Assembly: GCF_017811755.1 (NCBI RefSeq)
Contig: NZ_JADDJF010000020.1
Span: forward strand, 1 to 64,000
From: Pararhodobacter sp. SW119
GTDB lineage: Bacteria > Pseudomonadota > Alphaproteobacteria > Rhodobacterales > Rhodobacteraceae
Length of the DNA: 64,000 nt
Direction of reading: 5' to 3'
A model generated the notes under the pieces. The model was not told the origin of the DNA. It did no database searches and worked only from the letters and a program-made list of their open reading frames with translations. Numbering within the stretch: the stretch's first letter is position 1; the number at the start of each line of letters is the position of its first letter. Positions 42,600-57,500 of the stretch are shown here, in pieces. Position numbers and translations under genes: made by a program.

Positions 42600-45500
42600 T
42601 CAAGCGCCGTCAGAAGCCGGCTGGAAGCCCATGAAGCTTTTGTTCCAGTCGATCACCTGCTTGCCGATCAGGCTCTCCAACGCCTTGCCACTGCCATTAC
42701 CGATACTACCGTTACCTTTGCCGTTGCCCCGGCCCTGATAATCGCTCGATGAGACTTCGAGCAGCAAGTCGTCGTCGTCGGGCACAGATCTGGACTGGCC
42801 TTTACCTAGATTGCTAAGGGGCCGGGCCTCGTCGCGCTCGACAAGCTGGGCACTCTCTTCGTCGAAGATCAACACCCGAGCGTCGCCAACCGGCATCTTC
42901 GCCGCCCCGCAGGTCGGTGGGGCAAGCCGGATGCCGGCCTCCAGGGTGTCGGACATGAACCCGCCGTAGTCATGCTCAATGCCGACCAGATGCCCGAGCT
43001 CGTGCATGACGACTGTGAGCAGGTCCATGCGGCCTTCCGCTTTGCTGTTGGGCAGCGCTCGCAAGCCATCTGAAGTCGCTCGATATTCGGTGTCGTCATA
43101 CGGCGTCGGATCGACGAACCAGCCATGGCCGGCGGCATCGACGTCGAGAATGATAGTGCCGTCGGAGAATGTGCCGAGCATCAGCTCCGGCAGGTCGGCG
43201 ATGCGGATCTCGACATCGAGCAGCCACGCAGCGGTCGACCCGTCGAGATCGAGCGCCATGACCAGCCGGTCGACTGCCGCGCCGAGAACCAGCACCACGT
43301 CGGCAGCTGTGAGGGCGGCCGGGACCGCATCGGTCCAGGCTGGCGTTGCGGCGCCGAGCATGGGGTCCGAAACATAGAGATATTCCGGATCGTCGGTGGC
43401 CATCGCGACCCTGTCAAACGACACGGTGCCGTTCAATCCGAGCAGGCCGAACTGGCCGTCGACCACCACGGCGTTGAACACGTGCCCCACGACTTCGTGG
43501 TAGACCATGTTGCCCGAACCGTCCTCGACGCCGAGGGCGACGCTCACCGTCGCGCCCTTGAGCGTGATGCGCAGGTCGAATTGATCCACATCGCTCGGCA
43601 AGAAGCTGACCGTTGCAACCGCGTCGTAGGTGACCTTGCCGTTCTTGGCCACGTGGCCGATGACGACATGCTTGCTGTCGCCGAAGATGCCCGCGAATTT
43701 GTACTCGTTGTTGCTGTAGTGATCGAAGATGAAGCCGCCCAGCCCGGCCGCCGTAAAGGTGCCGGTGAGCTCGATCGACGAATTCGGCCTGATTACCAGA
43801 TCATAGGGCACTGCCGCCAGGCCCGTGGCATCCGGGTTACCCACGTAGCGCCCATCGACGACGGTCCAGTCGCCGGCGAGCGGCGCAGCGAAATCGTCGG
43901 CCGAACCGTCCTCGAAGTCATCGGCCAGTGACAATGTCGTCTCCGGCATCAGCCGCTGGACGACCATGCTGTTGATGCTGCTGACCGAGTTGTCGGCGCC
44001 GAGCCCGACCATGCCGTAGTTCAGCCCGTAGGTGAACCCGTCCGAATTGGTCCGCGCGTCGAAGCTGTAGCTCAACGGCCTGCCGCCATCGACGATCAGC
44101 GTCGCCGTCGTGCCGTTGACGGACAGCAGCAAGTCGTAGTTCGTGTTCTCCAACAACCGCATGTTAGACTGGCTCAGTACGGTCCAGCCTTCGACAGTGC
44201 GCACTCCGATTTCGAGCTTGTTGGTCGATACATTGATGCCGGCAAACTTGAAGTCGGTCGGGCTGACATAGTCGAAGATGACGTAGCCGTTCGCCTTGAC
44301 CCCGGCGAGGGGCTTGGAGGCGCTGATCGTGGCCAGCACCTCGAAGTAGTTCGGGATGTACTCGCCCACGTGCATGACCGCGGCCGCATCGCCGTTGCTG
44401 CTGACTTCGAGGGCGGACGCGGGATCAAATGTGACGGAGCGCTTGTTGGCGGAAAGCGCATGCTTGCTGCCGCTGCCCAAGTTGGTAAGATTGATCGCCG
44501 TTCCGGCCACGGCATCCGCCGCGCTCGCCGCCAGCATCAGGTTATGATTGTCCAGGTTGATGACATAGTACGTCTCACCGTCGACCAGTCCGCCGATGGC
44601 GGTCCCGCCGTCGTGGCTGTAGACCACCGCATCACCCTGGCTGAAGCGATGCCTCTGGATGTTGAAAGCGTCACCGACGCTCTGTTCCGGCGACACTTGG
44701 TATTGCCCCTGCGCCACCTGCCATTCGCCGCTGTCGATGGCGAAGGCCTGCGAGCTGGTGCTGCTGGTGAAGTCGACGCCGCGCAGGCTGAGGCGCTGAC
44801 CGCCCGGGATATTTCCGGGCTGCGGATCACTCGGCGCACCGCTTTGATCCCGCCACAGACTGCCGTCCCTCTGAGTGACCAGGCCAAGCTCGCCGTGCGG
44901 CTCGCCGTTGCGATCATGGTCGGTTCCCATGTCGTCGGCCCGGGTCGGGTCGGCGCCAAGGGCTTCGGAATAGTCGTACAGGAACTGAACGATACCCGGC
45001 GACGGCGCGCGGGTGACGGTGAACGCACCGAAGGGTGCAAACGGCACGATGAAGCTGTTGAACTCGCCGATCCAGTCGACCAGCCGATCGCCGCTGGAGT
45101 TGGCGATCAGCACGTCGCGCCCGCCGCCGCCAAAGGCGAAGTCCTGGATATTGATGTTCAGCGGATCTTCCTGATCGTTCAGGCCGCCATTGGTGCCGTG
45201 GTCGTTGTCGACATTGAGCAGGTCGTGGCCGAAACCGCCGAACAGCACGTTGTTGTCTGGCCCGCCGACCATCCAGTCGTTGCCGAGGTCGCCGAACATC
45301 GCCGTCTCGGCGATGCTGACATCGTTCACTGGCATGCCGTGTTCGTCCCGTTCGATGTCGGCAACTGTCGTCCCGGCGGCAAGCCCCATCTCGAGGGCGA
45401 GATAATCCGGCAGGATGTTCGGCGTAAGTGCGAGGATTTCCTGCATCGTCTCGAAGTTCAGCAGGAAGGGTTCGATCGCGACGCGGGGCTCGTACTCATC

Positions 45501-48500
45501 ATAGTCGGCGAATTCCTGAGACGTGTTATCGAAGTGCAGCACGTCGCCGGGGTTGATGGGCGCGTCGTAGAACGTCTGCAGCGCCTCCGCGCCCATCATC
45601 GCATCGTCGCCGGCGCCGCCATGGACAAAGCTGTTGCCGAGACCGGCATAGATGATGTCGTTGGAGAATAGCGGCTCGAAGTTCGGATCCTGCATGTCTG
45701 TATTGGAATCGACGTTGAACGGCGTCAGATCGGCCGCGTAGTACAGCCGCCCGATATCCGGATAGCCCACGAGAGACTTGTTGATCACCGCCTGCAGGAT
45801 GTTGCCCGGCGTGCTGATCAGCTTGTCGAGTTCGTCGACCTTCAGGACGCCATTCAGAAGTTCGGCATAGCTGTTGGGGTCAGCGGGATTGATGGTGGTG
45901 CTGGCCGCGGTATAGCGCGCCGTGAACAGGCGGCCGTCGTCGCCGAGGATACCATCATTGCCGGTGCCGCCGGAGATCCAGTCGCTGCCCCAGCCACCGA
46001 TGATCCTGTCATCGCCCGCCCCGCCGAAGATGATGGCGTTGCCGGCCATGCCGTAGATGTAGTCGTCGCCCGACTCGCCGTGGATCTCGTTGCCGCGCGC
46101 GTCGTCCTTATCCGGGCCGATGTCGCTCGCCGCGCTGTCGGCATCGAAGTCCGGCCCGCCCGGCGTGTAGTCAAGCAGCTCCACCGCGCGCGGGATGATC
46201 CACAGATCCTGCGAATAGCCGGGCAGGTCGGGGTTGTCGTAGTTGAAGCGCAGGAACGAGCCGCCGTCCTCGCCATTGACGCCAACCAGTCGGTAGATGT
46301 TGGCGTTGTTGCCGGCGATCGCGCTGGCGTTGCGCGCATGCACCTGGTCGAGATCGATGACGATGTTGCCGTGCTCGTCGGTGTTGTTGTCGGCGGTGAC
46401 GAAGTGGTTGCGGTCGATGCGGGTGCCGGCGCCGCCGAAGATGAAGTTGGTGCCGTCGGGCCGCTGCTCGCGTTCGCCGAGCGAGTACAACGACGAGGAG
46501 CCGCCGATGATGTCGTTCTGGCCCAGATTGCCGAAGATCATGTCACTGCCGCCACCGCCCTCGATAACGCTGTCGTCGTCGGTGACCGCCTCGAAGGACG
46601 GCGTGATGGCGAGCAGGTACTGGTCGACGAACTGGTCCGGGGTCAGCTCGATCTGACCGTTGACGATGCGCGCCGCGCCCACCGGGGCGGAGAGCTGTAT
46701 CGTGTTCTGGTCAATGACGTGGACGGCATAGAGCCCGCCGCTCTTCAGCCCGCCGATGTCGCTCCCCCAATAGGCGATCCGCTGGCCTTCGACGAAGCTG
46801 TGCTCGCTCAGCAGGATCGTATTCGACCCCCCGTCGACGGTCGTGCCGTTGAGCGGAATGTCGCTGACATCGAGCGCCTGGAAGCGATCGCCTTCACCAA
46901 AGGTTGCGGTCTCCAGTTCAATGGCGGCCGAGAAGTTGAGGATGCGGTTGAGGACGTTTTCTCCCACCGCGCCGGCGATCGAGCCATTGCCCTGGATGAT
47001 GTCGTCGCCGAGCTGGCCGAAGATCGTGTTCTCGCCCGGGCCGCCGGCAATGTAGTCGTCGCCGAAGGTGCCATCGTCGCTCGCCTCGATGTCGAAGGAG
47101 TGGAACAGCTCGATGATCTGGTACTCGGCCCAGTCGGGCAGCAGGCCAGGATTGAGATAGCGCGGCGCTTGCGCCACGCCGTCGACCAGCACCTCGCCGG
47201 TATCGTACTGGTCGTCCGGCAGTGCGGCGAGCCCTTGGAGGGACGCCGGAATGTCGTTGCGGCTGTAGATCACCTGGCCCAGCAGCGCCCGGAAACGCGG
47301 GTCGGTGATGGCCGATAGCGGCATTGCGCCGACGACGACGTCGCGGCGGAACAGCTCGACCGCGTCGCCGAAGATCAGGTCGCGGCCATAACCGCCGTCG
47401 ATGAAGTCGCCCTTGGCACCGCCGACCAGCACATCGTCGCCGCCCTGACCCTCGATGATGTTGGTCTCGCCGAGGGTCAGGTGACGCGAGATGATCCAGC
47501 GCGGGTCGACGATGTCGCTCGAGATCATGTCGCCGCGCCCGCCGAAGCCGAACACCGCGATCAGCGGCTCGCTCTGCGGCGTGTCGGTCGCTTCTGCGAC
47601 ATACTGCACCCGCCCGAAGTCGCCGAACACCACGTCGTCGCCTTGCCCGGCGATGATGTCGTCATGCCCGAACCCGCCGAAGATGATCAGCGGCAGGGTC
47701 GACGCTGCTGCCCGCACCGTGTCGTGGTCGGTCCGCCCGTCGATGAGGTTGCCGTTTTCATCGACGAAGTCCTGCGGATTGGCCGACGCTCGACCGCCCG
47801 CGGTATTGAGCACGAAGAAGCCGTCCTCATCCGCCTGCAGATCCACGGTCACGTGATCGTCGCCCAGGCCGGTGTTGAGCATCGTCGTGGTGCGCTCGCC
47901 GGCGCGCAGATGCGTGCCGTCGATTCCGACGACGTCGTCGCCCCAGCCGGTCCAGTAGCCGATGCCGTCGTAGAAGTTCCCGGTTGCCGCGGCGCCGTAG
48001 GTGATGTCGCCGATGGCCAGGCCCTTGATCTGGATTTCGGCCGCGCTGACGTCGCTGAGGCTCTCGCCGTCCTTGGTCGACGGGTCGATTTGATCGGAGA
48101 TGGTGACCGTCTTGTTCTCGGTCTGGGCCTCGTCGCTGATCAGCAGCCGGTGGCGGCCATCGCCGAAGTCGAAATTGAGATTACCGCGAATGTCGTCGAG
48201 GTTGCCGGTGAGGAACTCGAACACGTCGGCAGTGCCATCGGTGGCGAACACCGTATTGTGGTCGAGATCGGCGTTCGACGACACGAAGACCCGGTCGTCG
48301 CCGCTGCCCAGCGTGATGTTGGTCGCGGCCAGGGTGGTCTCGGTGTCCAAGTAGCTGCCGGTGCTGGTGCCCTGCACGTTGATGATGTTGTCGCCCGAGC
48401 CGGTGATGATGTTGAGCTGCTCGATGCCGTAATAGTTGATGCCGTCGGTGCGGGTGACCACCGTCGCCCCGCCGCTAGCACTGAACGCCGCATCGCCGTC

Positions 48501-51500
48501 CACCACCAGGAAGCTGACGCCCGGCCCGCCGTCGAGCGTGCGCGCCTTGCCCTGGAAGGAGATGAGGTAGGTGTTGTTGACCCGCGACACGGCGAAGTCG
48601 CTCTTGAACGCCTCCGGAACCGTCGTCACGTCCTCCGCATCGGTGAGCGCGGAAGCGAGCGCGTGCTGCAGGGCGCGGCGCACCTCGTCGGCACTGGCGT
48701 CGAAGGCGATGTCGCCGGTAATGAACGGCCCCGCCAGCCCCGGCACCTCGAGGGTCAGCGTGAAGCTGCCGGCCGTGGCCTCGACTGTGAGCACCTGGAC
48801 CTGGTTGACCCCGGTGTCGCCGCCGTTCTGGAGAGTCTGGATGGCTGCTTGTGCACTGCCGCCGGTCAGGTTTGTGGAGTCGACGATCAGCGCATTCAGA
48901 TCTGTCGACGACAGCCCGCGCACGAATTCGATGTCGAACACGCCCGAACCAACGTCGTCGCGCACCGAGATAGACACGTCGCCGGCATTGATGCCGTCGA
49001 GCGCTTCCAGCGCCAGCTGGAGCTGGCCGCCGCTGATGTCATGGGCCAGCGGACCGGTCACCGCATCGCCGAAGGCGAGGGTGAAGGTGCCGCCGGTTGC
49101 GTCGATGGTCAGCCGCTGGATTTCGTTCAGCGCCAGGGCGGTGATGCCCTGCTGGCGCGTCGCGACCTCGATAAGGCCATCTGATTGCGACGCCAGCGCC
49201 CCGCCAGCAAGCTCGACGGTGCGCGCCAGTGTATGGTTCGAAACCACCAGCTCCGGCACATCGGTGTTGGCGAGAATTCCCCGGAAGCGGATGACGTGAA
49301 CGTCGTCGTTGTGGTCCACACGCACATTGCCGGTTCCGATGCCGGCGAGACCCTCGAGCGCCGCCTGCAGCTCCGCGCCGCTGATGTCGTGGGCGAGCGA
49401 AGCAGTCTTGTTGATGAGCCCGCTGCCGTCCACCTGGAACTGCGCAACGTCGGTCTCGGCGGGGTCGAGGAAGGTGATGAGGAAGGTAAAGGCGTCCAGC
49501 GCCTCTACAGCCACGGAGTCCGCGCCCAGAAGGCTGTTGAGAGCGACTTCGATCCCCGAGGCGACCGTAGTGGGATCGCTCGCGTCGAAGGAAATGTTGC
49601 TGGTGTCGCCAACTCCATTGAGACTCAGCGAGAAGGTGCCGTTCTGTGCAATGATCGAGAGCTGCTGCACCTCGTTCTGGCCAGGAAGTCCGTCGCGCAG
49701 CGTCGTCACCTCGGCGCCGGTGAAGGACAGCTCGAAATCGCCCTCGGTGGCGTTGAGCCGCAGCGTCTGGATCTCGTTGACGCCCGGCATGCCCAGCCCG
49801 GTGATTGACGAGCTGGTCAGCAGCATGGTGGTGTCGTCCGGATTGGCGCTGTCGTCGACGGTGAGGGTGTCAACCGGGCCTTCGGACGTGAGCTTGTGGC
49901 CGTTGAACTGGAGCAGCGCGATCGCCTGGCTGCCGAGGTTGTTCATGAACGTGACGCGGTAGGTGCTGCCGAAACGCTCGACCTCAACGTCGCCAACCTT
50001 GATATCATCCAGATCCTCGAGCGCCAGCCGAACGTATTCGGCACTCACGTTGAAGTCCAAGCTGTTGGTGAACTGCACGATGCCGGTCGTCGGGTCAGTG
50101 AAGCCGATCTCGAAGCTTCCGCCGGTCGCCTCGACGGTGAAGCTCTGGATGGCGTCGACCGGGTCGACGAAGGCGCCGGTGACCTTGGTGTCGTCTATCT
50201 CCAGCAGCGCTTCGGCGCCGGTTCCGGCCAGGCCGCCTTCGAAATGGATGCGGTAGATGTCGTTGGCGATGCGCTCGACCACCACCTGGCCCGCAGTGAT
50301 ATTGGAAAGGGCAACGAGTTCGCCCTCGATGAAGCCGGCGCTGCTGCCGACCGCGATGTCGCCGGTGGTCTGGCCGTCATAGGAGAGGGTGAACGTGCCG
50401 CCGGTGGCGTTGATCATCAGATCGGCGCGATCCTCCATCGGGGCAATGAAACCGCCTTGGGCGCCGGAACCCCTGACCAGATGGACCGGGCGCACCTCGG
50501 GCATGTCGCCAGTGATGGTGAGCAGATTGCCGATGCCGGACACCAGGCCGGCGTCTGTCACCGTGAACGCGTCGGCGCCCGCCCCGCCATTGAGATAGGT
50601 CTGGCCCGAGACGGCATGGACGAAGAACTCGTCGTCGCCGTCGCCGGCATTGATCGTGGTGGACCCGGCGTGGGTGTCCTCGATGGTGATGCGGTTGTCG
50701 CCGCTGCCGAGATTGATGAAGATCTCGTCGAGGCCGAAATAGGTGATCCCGCCATTGACGGTGATCTGGTCGGCACCCGACCCGATCGCCACCTGGTCTT
50801 CGCCGGCCGTCATGCCGAGGCCGTAGAGCCGGTCTTCCGTCACCGTGAGCGCGCCGGCGGGAAGCTCGACGCCGCCCGGGTTGCCGTCGAACGAGACCAC
50901 GCTGTCGGTATCGTTGAGGATGAGGAAATCGGTCTCCTCGTTCTCGTCCACCAGCAGGTTGGGGTGGGTGGCCTCGAGCGTGAACTGGCTGGGGTCCCGA
51001 TTGAACTCGTTGTCCGGTCCGATCGGCAGTGCGTCGACGACGAATCCGCCTTCCCACGGCCGCGCCAGTGCCAGAATGATCTCTCCGGCGACAGTGCCTT
51101 CGACCCCGGTGATGATGCGCTGCTTGTTCTTGCCGGGGCCCTGGGTGATTTCCACCGTCAAGTCGATGAGCTGGTCGAGCGTCTCGTCCGTGAGTTCGCT
51201 GCCGAACTTCGCCTCGATGGCCTCCGTGACGGTCCGCTCGAGCGACGAGTCGACCACCTGGAGCTGGGCAGTGTTGGTGTCCGACAGGCTGCCGATGAAG
51301 GTGATGTCGACGAACACGCCGAGCGCGCCGCCATCTTCCGCCTTCACCTCCACGTCGCCCGCGGTAATGCCGCCAAGCGCCGCCAGCGCCGCGGCGATGT
51401 TGGTTTCGAGCGTCCCGAGATCCTGACTGAAGGTGATTTCGCCGGTGGTCAGCGGGACGCCGCCGTTGATGTTCGGGTCCTGAAGGGCGAGCTTGAAGGT

Positions 51501-54500
51501 GCCCGAGCTCGCCTCGATCCTCAGGCGCTGCGTCTCGTTGATCTCCAGCCCCGAGAAGTCGACCGTGAGCTGGTCAATATTGACGTCGGTCGTGTCGCTG
51601 AACGTGATGATGAAGGTCGTGCCCTCGGCAACCACTGACGCGGTGATGGGAACGCCAGGCTCGCTCTCGCCAAAGTCGAGACCCGCGAGCGCTGTTTGGA
51701 TCGCAGCGGCCACCGTATCGGTATCGTCGCGGTCGAAGGCGATGTCCCCTGTAAACTGGCCATCGAACTCAAGCTTGAACGTGCCTCCGGTGGCGCCACG
51801 GATCGTCAGGTGCTGGATTTCGTTGTCGCCAGCGCCGCCTTCCTCCTCGGTCGTCACATAGGCGTTGACCTTGCGCAGGCTGCTGTCGACGACCTGAAGC
51901 AGCGCCACATCGTCCAGGCTGGAGTCGAAGGTGATGAAGAACGTCGAGCCGGCGGCCACGACGGAGACGGGGTTGCCCGTCAACTGGCCATTCAATTCGT
52001 CTTCGATCTGCGTGGCGACGCCGTCCGGATCATCTGCATCGAAATCGATCTCGCCCGTCAGCGTAGTGGCATCGGAGCCGACCTGCAGCTTGAACGTTCC
52101 GATGCGGGCGTCGACGGTGAGCACCTGGATTTCATCGGTGTTGCTGCCCGCATCGCCCTTGGTGTTCTCGGTCACGCTGGCGCTGCCGGCGGACCCTCCC
52201 TGGACCGCGGTACTCACCGACGTGGTGCCGGCAACATTTGCGCTCATGTCGATGGTGACCGTGAAGGACGAGGCATCGGTCACCTCGCCGATCGATGGCT
52301 TGAAGTTGGTTTCGCCCGGCAGCATCGCCGGCTCGCGCTCAAGATCGGCCGAGCGGTCCTCGCTCGGGCCGCCGTTGATGATCAGCGGCCCCTGGATGGC
52401 GTTGGCGAGATCGAGCTGGGTAGCGAACGACTTCGAATCGCCGCCGTCCACCCGGTCGTCGTCCGCCGCGCGGACCTGCACGGTCTGTGGCGTGAACCAG
52501 TTGTCGATGTCGAACGTGAGCTCCTGCATGAAGCCCCAAACCCCGCCGTCGATGCGAAGCTCGACCTGCTGGGTGAGGCTGCGGATGCCGAGCAGGCCGC
52601 CGCCGCGGTCGGTGCGGGTAGGGTCGGCGATGAGCGCCACCGTCACGACCTCGCCCGCCTCTGGTGCCCGCGTCAGCACCACCTGGTAGTCGTCGTTGGC
52701 GATCCATTCCGGCGGCGCGTCCGTCGCGCCCGCGCCGTCGAAGTTGCCGTCGCCGGTCTCGATGACATTGGTCGAGCCGTCCGACTCCAGCACCAGCGCC
52801 ATCGGCACTTCATTGTCCCAGATGTCGACGACGAGCGACGAGGTGACGCCGCCGTAGCCGCCGCCGCTGGCCGACAGCGTCATGCGCTGACGGTGGAAGC
52901 CCTCGGTCAGGTCATCGTCGACGCCCATGACATAGAGGGTTTGGGCGTCTTTCCAGTTGGTCGAGGTGAAGGTCAGGCTGTCGACGATGTTGAAGTTGGC
53001 GCCATCCGGCACGACGAAGTACAGCTGCTCCGTGCCGAACCCGTCCAGTGCGGACAGATCGACGGTAACGTTCCCAGTCGGCGCGGCGGCGAGCGAGACG
53101 GTGATGCTGTCGACCAGGCGAAGCGCATCCGTCTGACCGTCGGTGAAGAACCCATGGATCTCGTCGGCCTCGACGGCCCAGGTGCCGCCGCCGGTCTCGC
53201 GCACGTCTAGGGCGGGCGCGTCGTCGCCGACGATGGTGACGGCGAGCGACGGCAGCATCACCCCGGCATAGCGCAGGATCTCGATGCGGCTGGTCTCGTC
53301 AAGACCGGTGAACCAGGACTCGCTGACCGTGAGCTTGTTGCCGTCATTTGCGATCACGACGCGCGTCTGGCCGATGCCGGAGCCGGCGATGATCTTGACC
53401 GTCGCGCCGCGCAGCGCGTCGTCGCCCTGGGCCAGGATGAAGCCGGGCAGCCCGGCCCCCGCCAGCGACAGCGTGCGTTCGCCCGCGGGCACTTCGGCGG
53501 CCACGAACAGGCCGGCGATGGTGTCGGTGCCCTGCCCTGCCACGCCTTCCTGGACCTGGACGCGATGGCTGATGAAGTTGCCGACGCTGCCCTCGATGTC
53601 GAAGGCGAACAGGCCGAAGCTGCCGTCCGCCGTGAGCTCGAAGTTCGCCGCGAGTTCCGAGACGTTCGTCGCCTCAGTTCCGAGGAACTCGATGCGGAAG
53701 GTCGTGCCCGTCCGGCTCACCTCGACATTGATCGGCGCCAGTCCGTTGAGTTTATCCTCAATGTCCTGCCGGACCTGGTTCAGGTTGTGGGGATCGAAGA
53801 TGATGGTGCCGGTTGTGTTGCCGTCGAAGGTGAGGCTGAACGATCCCTTGGTGGCGTTGATCGACAAGAGCTGGACCTCGGTCTCGCCGGTGCCGCCATC
53901 GCGGCTGGTGGCGATTTCGGCGGAGCCCTGCTGGCCGGCCTTGAACTGCACCTGCTGGGGAACATCCCAGTTGGCCGCGGTAAAGGTCAGTGCCAGGCCG
54001 TCGACTAGATCACCATTGTCGAGCAGCTTGATGCCCTGCGGTGCGACGGCGTTGACCACCACCTCGGCATCGTTCTCCGGCTTGCGGGTGAGCACGATGT
54101 GGTAGCTGGCGGTATCGCCGCGCGCCTGGGAGACGATCGACTCCCCGCCCGGCTGGAGGATGCGGATGGCCGGCTCGTCGTCGTCGGCGACATTGGCCGA
54201 AATGCCGTTGACCTTGGTGCCGGCGAACGAGCCCTGCTCCTCGCCAATCAAACTGTCGATGTAGTGCGAGATCAGGCCGCTGTGGCCCAGCAGGTCGTTG
54301 CTGATGACCGGCGGCGTCTCGCCGTTGACGAAGAAGGTGTCGCTGCCCAGTCCGCCGGTGATCTTGGTCACGGTCCCTTCGGCGGTGCCGAGGATGAAGA
54401 AGCGGTCGTCGCCTTCCGCCCCGTCGACCTCGATCGACTGGATGTTGATGTACTCGACGTTGATCCCGGCGCCGTAGATGCCGTCCTCGGTGATGACGAA

Positions 54501-57500
54501 GTCGTCGTTGAACTCGGTGCCGATGACGATCAGCGTATTGAAGCCGGTGCCGCCGTCGATCTTCACCGGGGCATTGACGGCGTACATGACGGTGTTGGCG
54601 CCGGCGCCGGTGCTGACGTCGGTGCGCTCGCGCAGATTGTCGGAGGAACCGATGAGCGCGAAGGCGCGGATCAGGAAGAAGTCGTTATCCGCCTCGCCGA
54701 ACAGCTGCAGCGGGGCGAGGTTGTGGTAGATGACGAACTCGTCGTCGCCGGCGCCGCCGAAGATCTGCATCGGCGCCGAGACGCCGTTCGACAGGAAGCC
54801 GCGCGTCGTCTCCAGGGTGGCGAACACGTCGGCGTTGGGCACGCCCGCGGCCGGCGTGCGCTGCGACTTGTAGAGCTGGCCAACCTGGAAGAAGTCGTCG
54901 CCGTCGCCGCCGAAGATGGTGATGGCGGCGCGGGTGTCGTCGATCATGAACTGGTTGTCGCCGCCCAGGGCGAAGATGGTGATCGATTCCAGGTTGGTAT
55001 CGTAGTTGATGCGCTCCACGTCGTGTTGCGGCTGATTCAAGGCAGCTGCCACCTCTTCGCCCGGCTCGGGGACGATGGCGGGCTTGAGCATCGACACGAA
55101 GGCGAGCCCGTCGAGGGCCACCGCGGCGCGCAGCAGGAACAGGTTGGCGTCCGGCGTGCCGACGATCTCCAGGGTGTCGAAGCCGTCATTGGCCGCGCCG
55201 CTGTCGAAGGCGTTGATCAGCGAGTTGGCGTCGCCGCCGAAGAGATACATGAAATAGTGATCGCTGCCGCCGGCGCCGTCGATGGTGATGAGGTCGTTGA
55301 TGCCGCCGTCTTCCGGTTTGACCTGCGTGGGGCGCGAGCCCGGCATGCGGTCGATGGTCGTGAGGCCGGCGATCCGCCCGAGCGGTGTGAGTTCCACATT
55401 GAGGTTGGTCGTGTCGTCGCCCTCGCCGCCGAACAGGAAAGTCTGGGCGTTGATCGACTGGACGTTGAAGGTGTCGTTGCCGGCGCCGGCGTCGATATAC
55501 ATCGGCAGGTCGACGGCAACGAGGTCGGGCAGGTTGCCGAGCAGATTGTTGAAGGTGATGGTGAACACGTCACCGACCTTGCTCACCTCGTCGATAAAGC
55601 CGCTGCCGACGAGCCTCAGTGCCTCGATCGCCGCCTTGAGATCCGCAGCCGAGACATCGAAGGGCAAGGGCACCGTCTGCTCGGCGCCCGGCACCGTCTC
55701 GGTGCCGTCGGGGTCGGCGAACTGCAGGGTGAAGTAGCCGATGTCGGCGTCGATCTGGAGGGTTACGACCTCGCTCGTGACGCCCCGGACGCCGTCCGTG
55801 GTCGTCGTGACGGTGACCAGATCGCTCTCGATCGTCTCCAGTGACGTGGCCGAGAAGTTGGCGAGCTCGATGGCGCTGTCGATCTCGTTGGTGGCGATGA
55901 TGTTGATCTCGTCGTCGCCGGCGCCGCCGGAAATCATCGTCATACCGGAGATCGTGTGAACGAAGGGCCCGATGTTCTCCAGCCGCTCGGGCGGGAACAG
56001 GCCGAGATCGAACGCCCTGAGCTCGGACACGTCCGTTTCTGCAAGATTGCCCTCGAAGGTGACGGTAAGGGTGATCTCGTTCCCGCTGACGCTCTTGCTC
56101 ACGCTGATGTCGTTCGGGTCGATCCCTATATCGACGAGCGCCGCCTTCACGTCGGCCGCCGGGGCCGTGTGCAGGATCGGGTCCGTCGACTCCTCGCCGT
56201 ATTTCAGCTTGAAGAAGCGCGGCTCGGGGCTGGTGATGAGGACAATCTGGACCTCGTTAGTGCCGCTCGCGCCGTCGGTCTGCGTGGTGACCTCGATCTC
56301 GGTCTCGGTCACAAAGCCGCGCTCGCCGCCGACGGTGAACAGGTCGTCGCCGGAGCCGAGGCGCACGTCCACGGCGCCGAAGCCCTCGAACTCGACGCGG
56401 CCCTCCATCGCTTCGCCGAACACGTTGAGCGTCATGCCGAGACCGCTCACCACGCCGACCTCGACCGGATCTTCGACGCCGACCCGCGTTTCCATGAAGG
56501 CGGTGATGTTGCCGTCGTTGGCCACGGTATCGGCGCTGTCGTCGATGATCAGCGCGTCATGGCCGGTGCCGCCGACCAGCACCAGCGGCCCAAGGCCGAA
56601 GGGCGCGTTTTCGCCCGGCAGCGACGTGCCCCTGATATTGTCGACCAATCCGGTGCCCACGGTGACCGTGTCGTCGCCGGCGCCCGCGTCGACGCGCACC
56701 GGCACGGTCGCCGCCGTGCTCTCGATGGTAATGTTGTCGCCGCCGCCGCGGGTCTTGAGCTTGATCTGCAGCATGCTGCCGCCGGCCGCGGGCGGGGCAT
56801 AGGTGACCGTGCTGGAGCCGAAGATGATGTCAGAATCGGTGAGCGTAAACGTGTCGCCGCCGTCGGTGCCCATCACCTCGATGAGATCGGAATTCCACGT
56901 ATCGCTGGAGTCGTCGACCGTGGCGTTGATCGTCCCGTGGTCCTGCCAGAAGATATACCTGTCGTCGCCCTTGCCGCCATCCAGGTTGATGGCACTCGTT
57001 TGGAACACATGGAAGACGTCGGTCAGACTGCCACCAATGATCTCGCTGATGCTTCCCGCGTTATTGACGATGACCCGGCTGTCGAAAACATTTGTAAAGT
57101 GGTCTGTCTCATGGAATGGCACCGAAAGGCTGCCGAAATCAGCAGGCAGCGAGCCGGTCTGGTCGGCACCGATGTAGATCTTGTCGCCGACGAGGAAGTA
57201 GGTGAGGTTCTTGCTGACCTTTGAGGCATCGATCTTGTCGAGCGTCCCGTCTGCATTGATGACCATTTCGCTGCCGAAGCCGGCGAGGTCGTAGACGTCC
57301 TGGTCGGAACCGCCCGTGATGGTGTTGTTGCCGGGACCGGCATCGACAACGTTGTCGCCGCCGAGGCTCAGATTGATCGTGTCGTTGCCGGCGCCGGAGA
57401 AGATCGTGTCGTTTCCGATACCCGCGTGGATGGTATCGTTGCCGGGACCACCGAAGATCTCGTTGTCGCCGCCGATGCCATGAATGGTGTTGTTTCCGGC

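Noticed and set aside
44370-45671. Plus-strand ORFs of 200-580 codons throughout 43-57 kb
   Set aside because: All are shadows of the giant gene; they recur in the same relative frame because of its codon bias.
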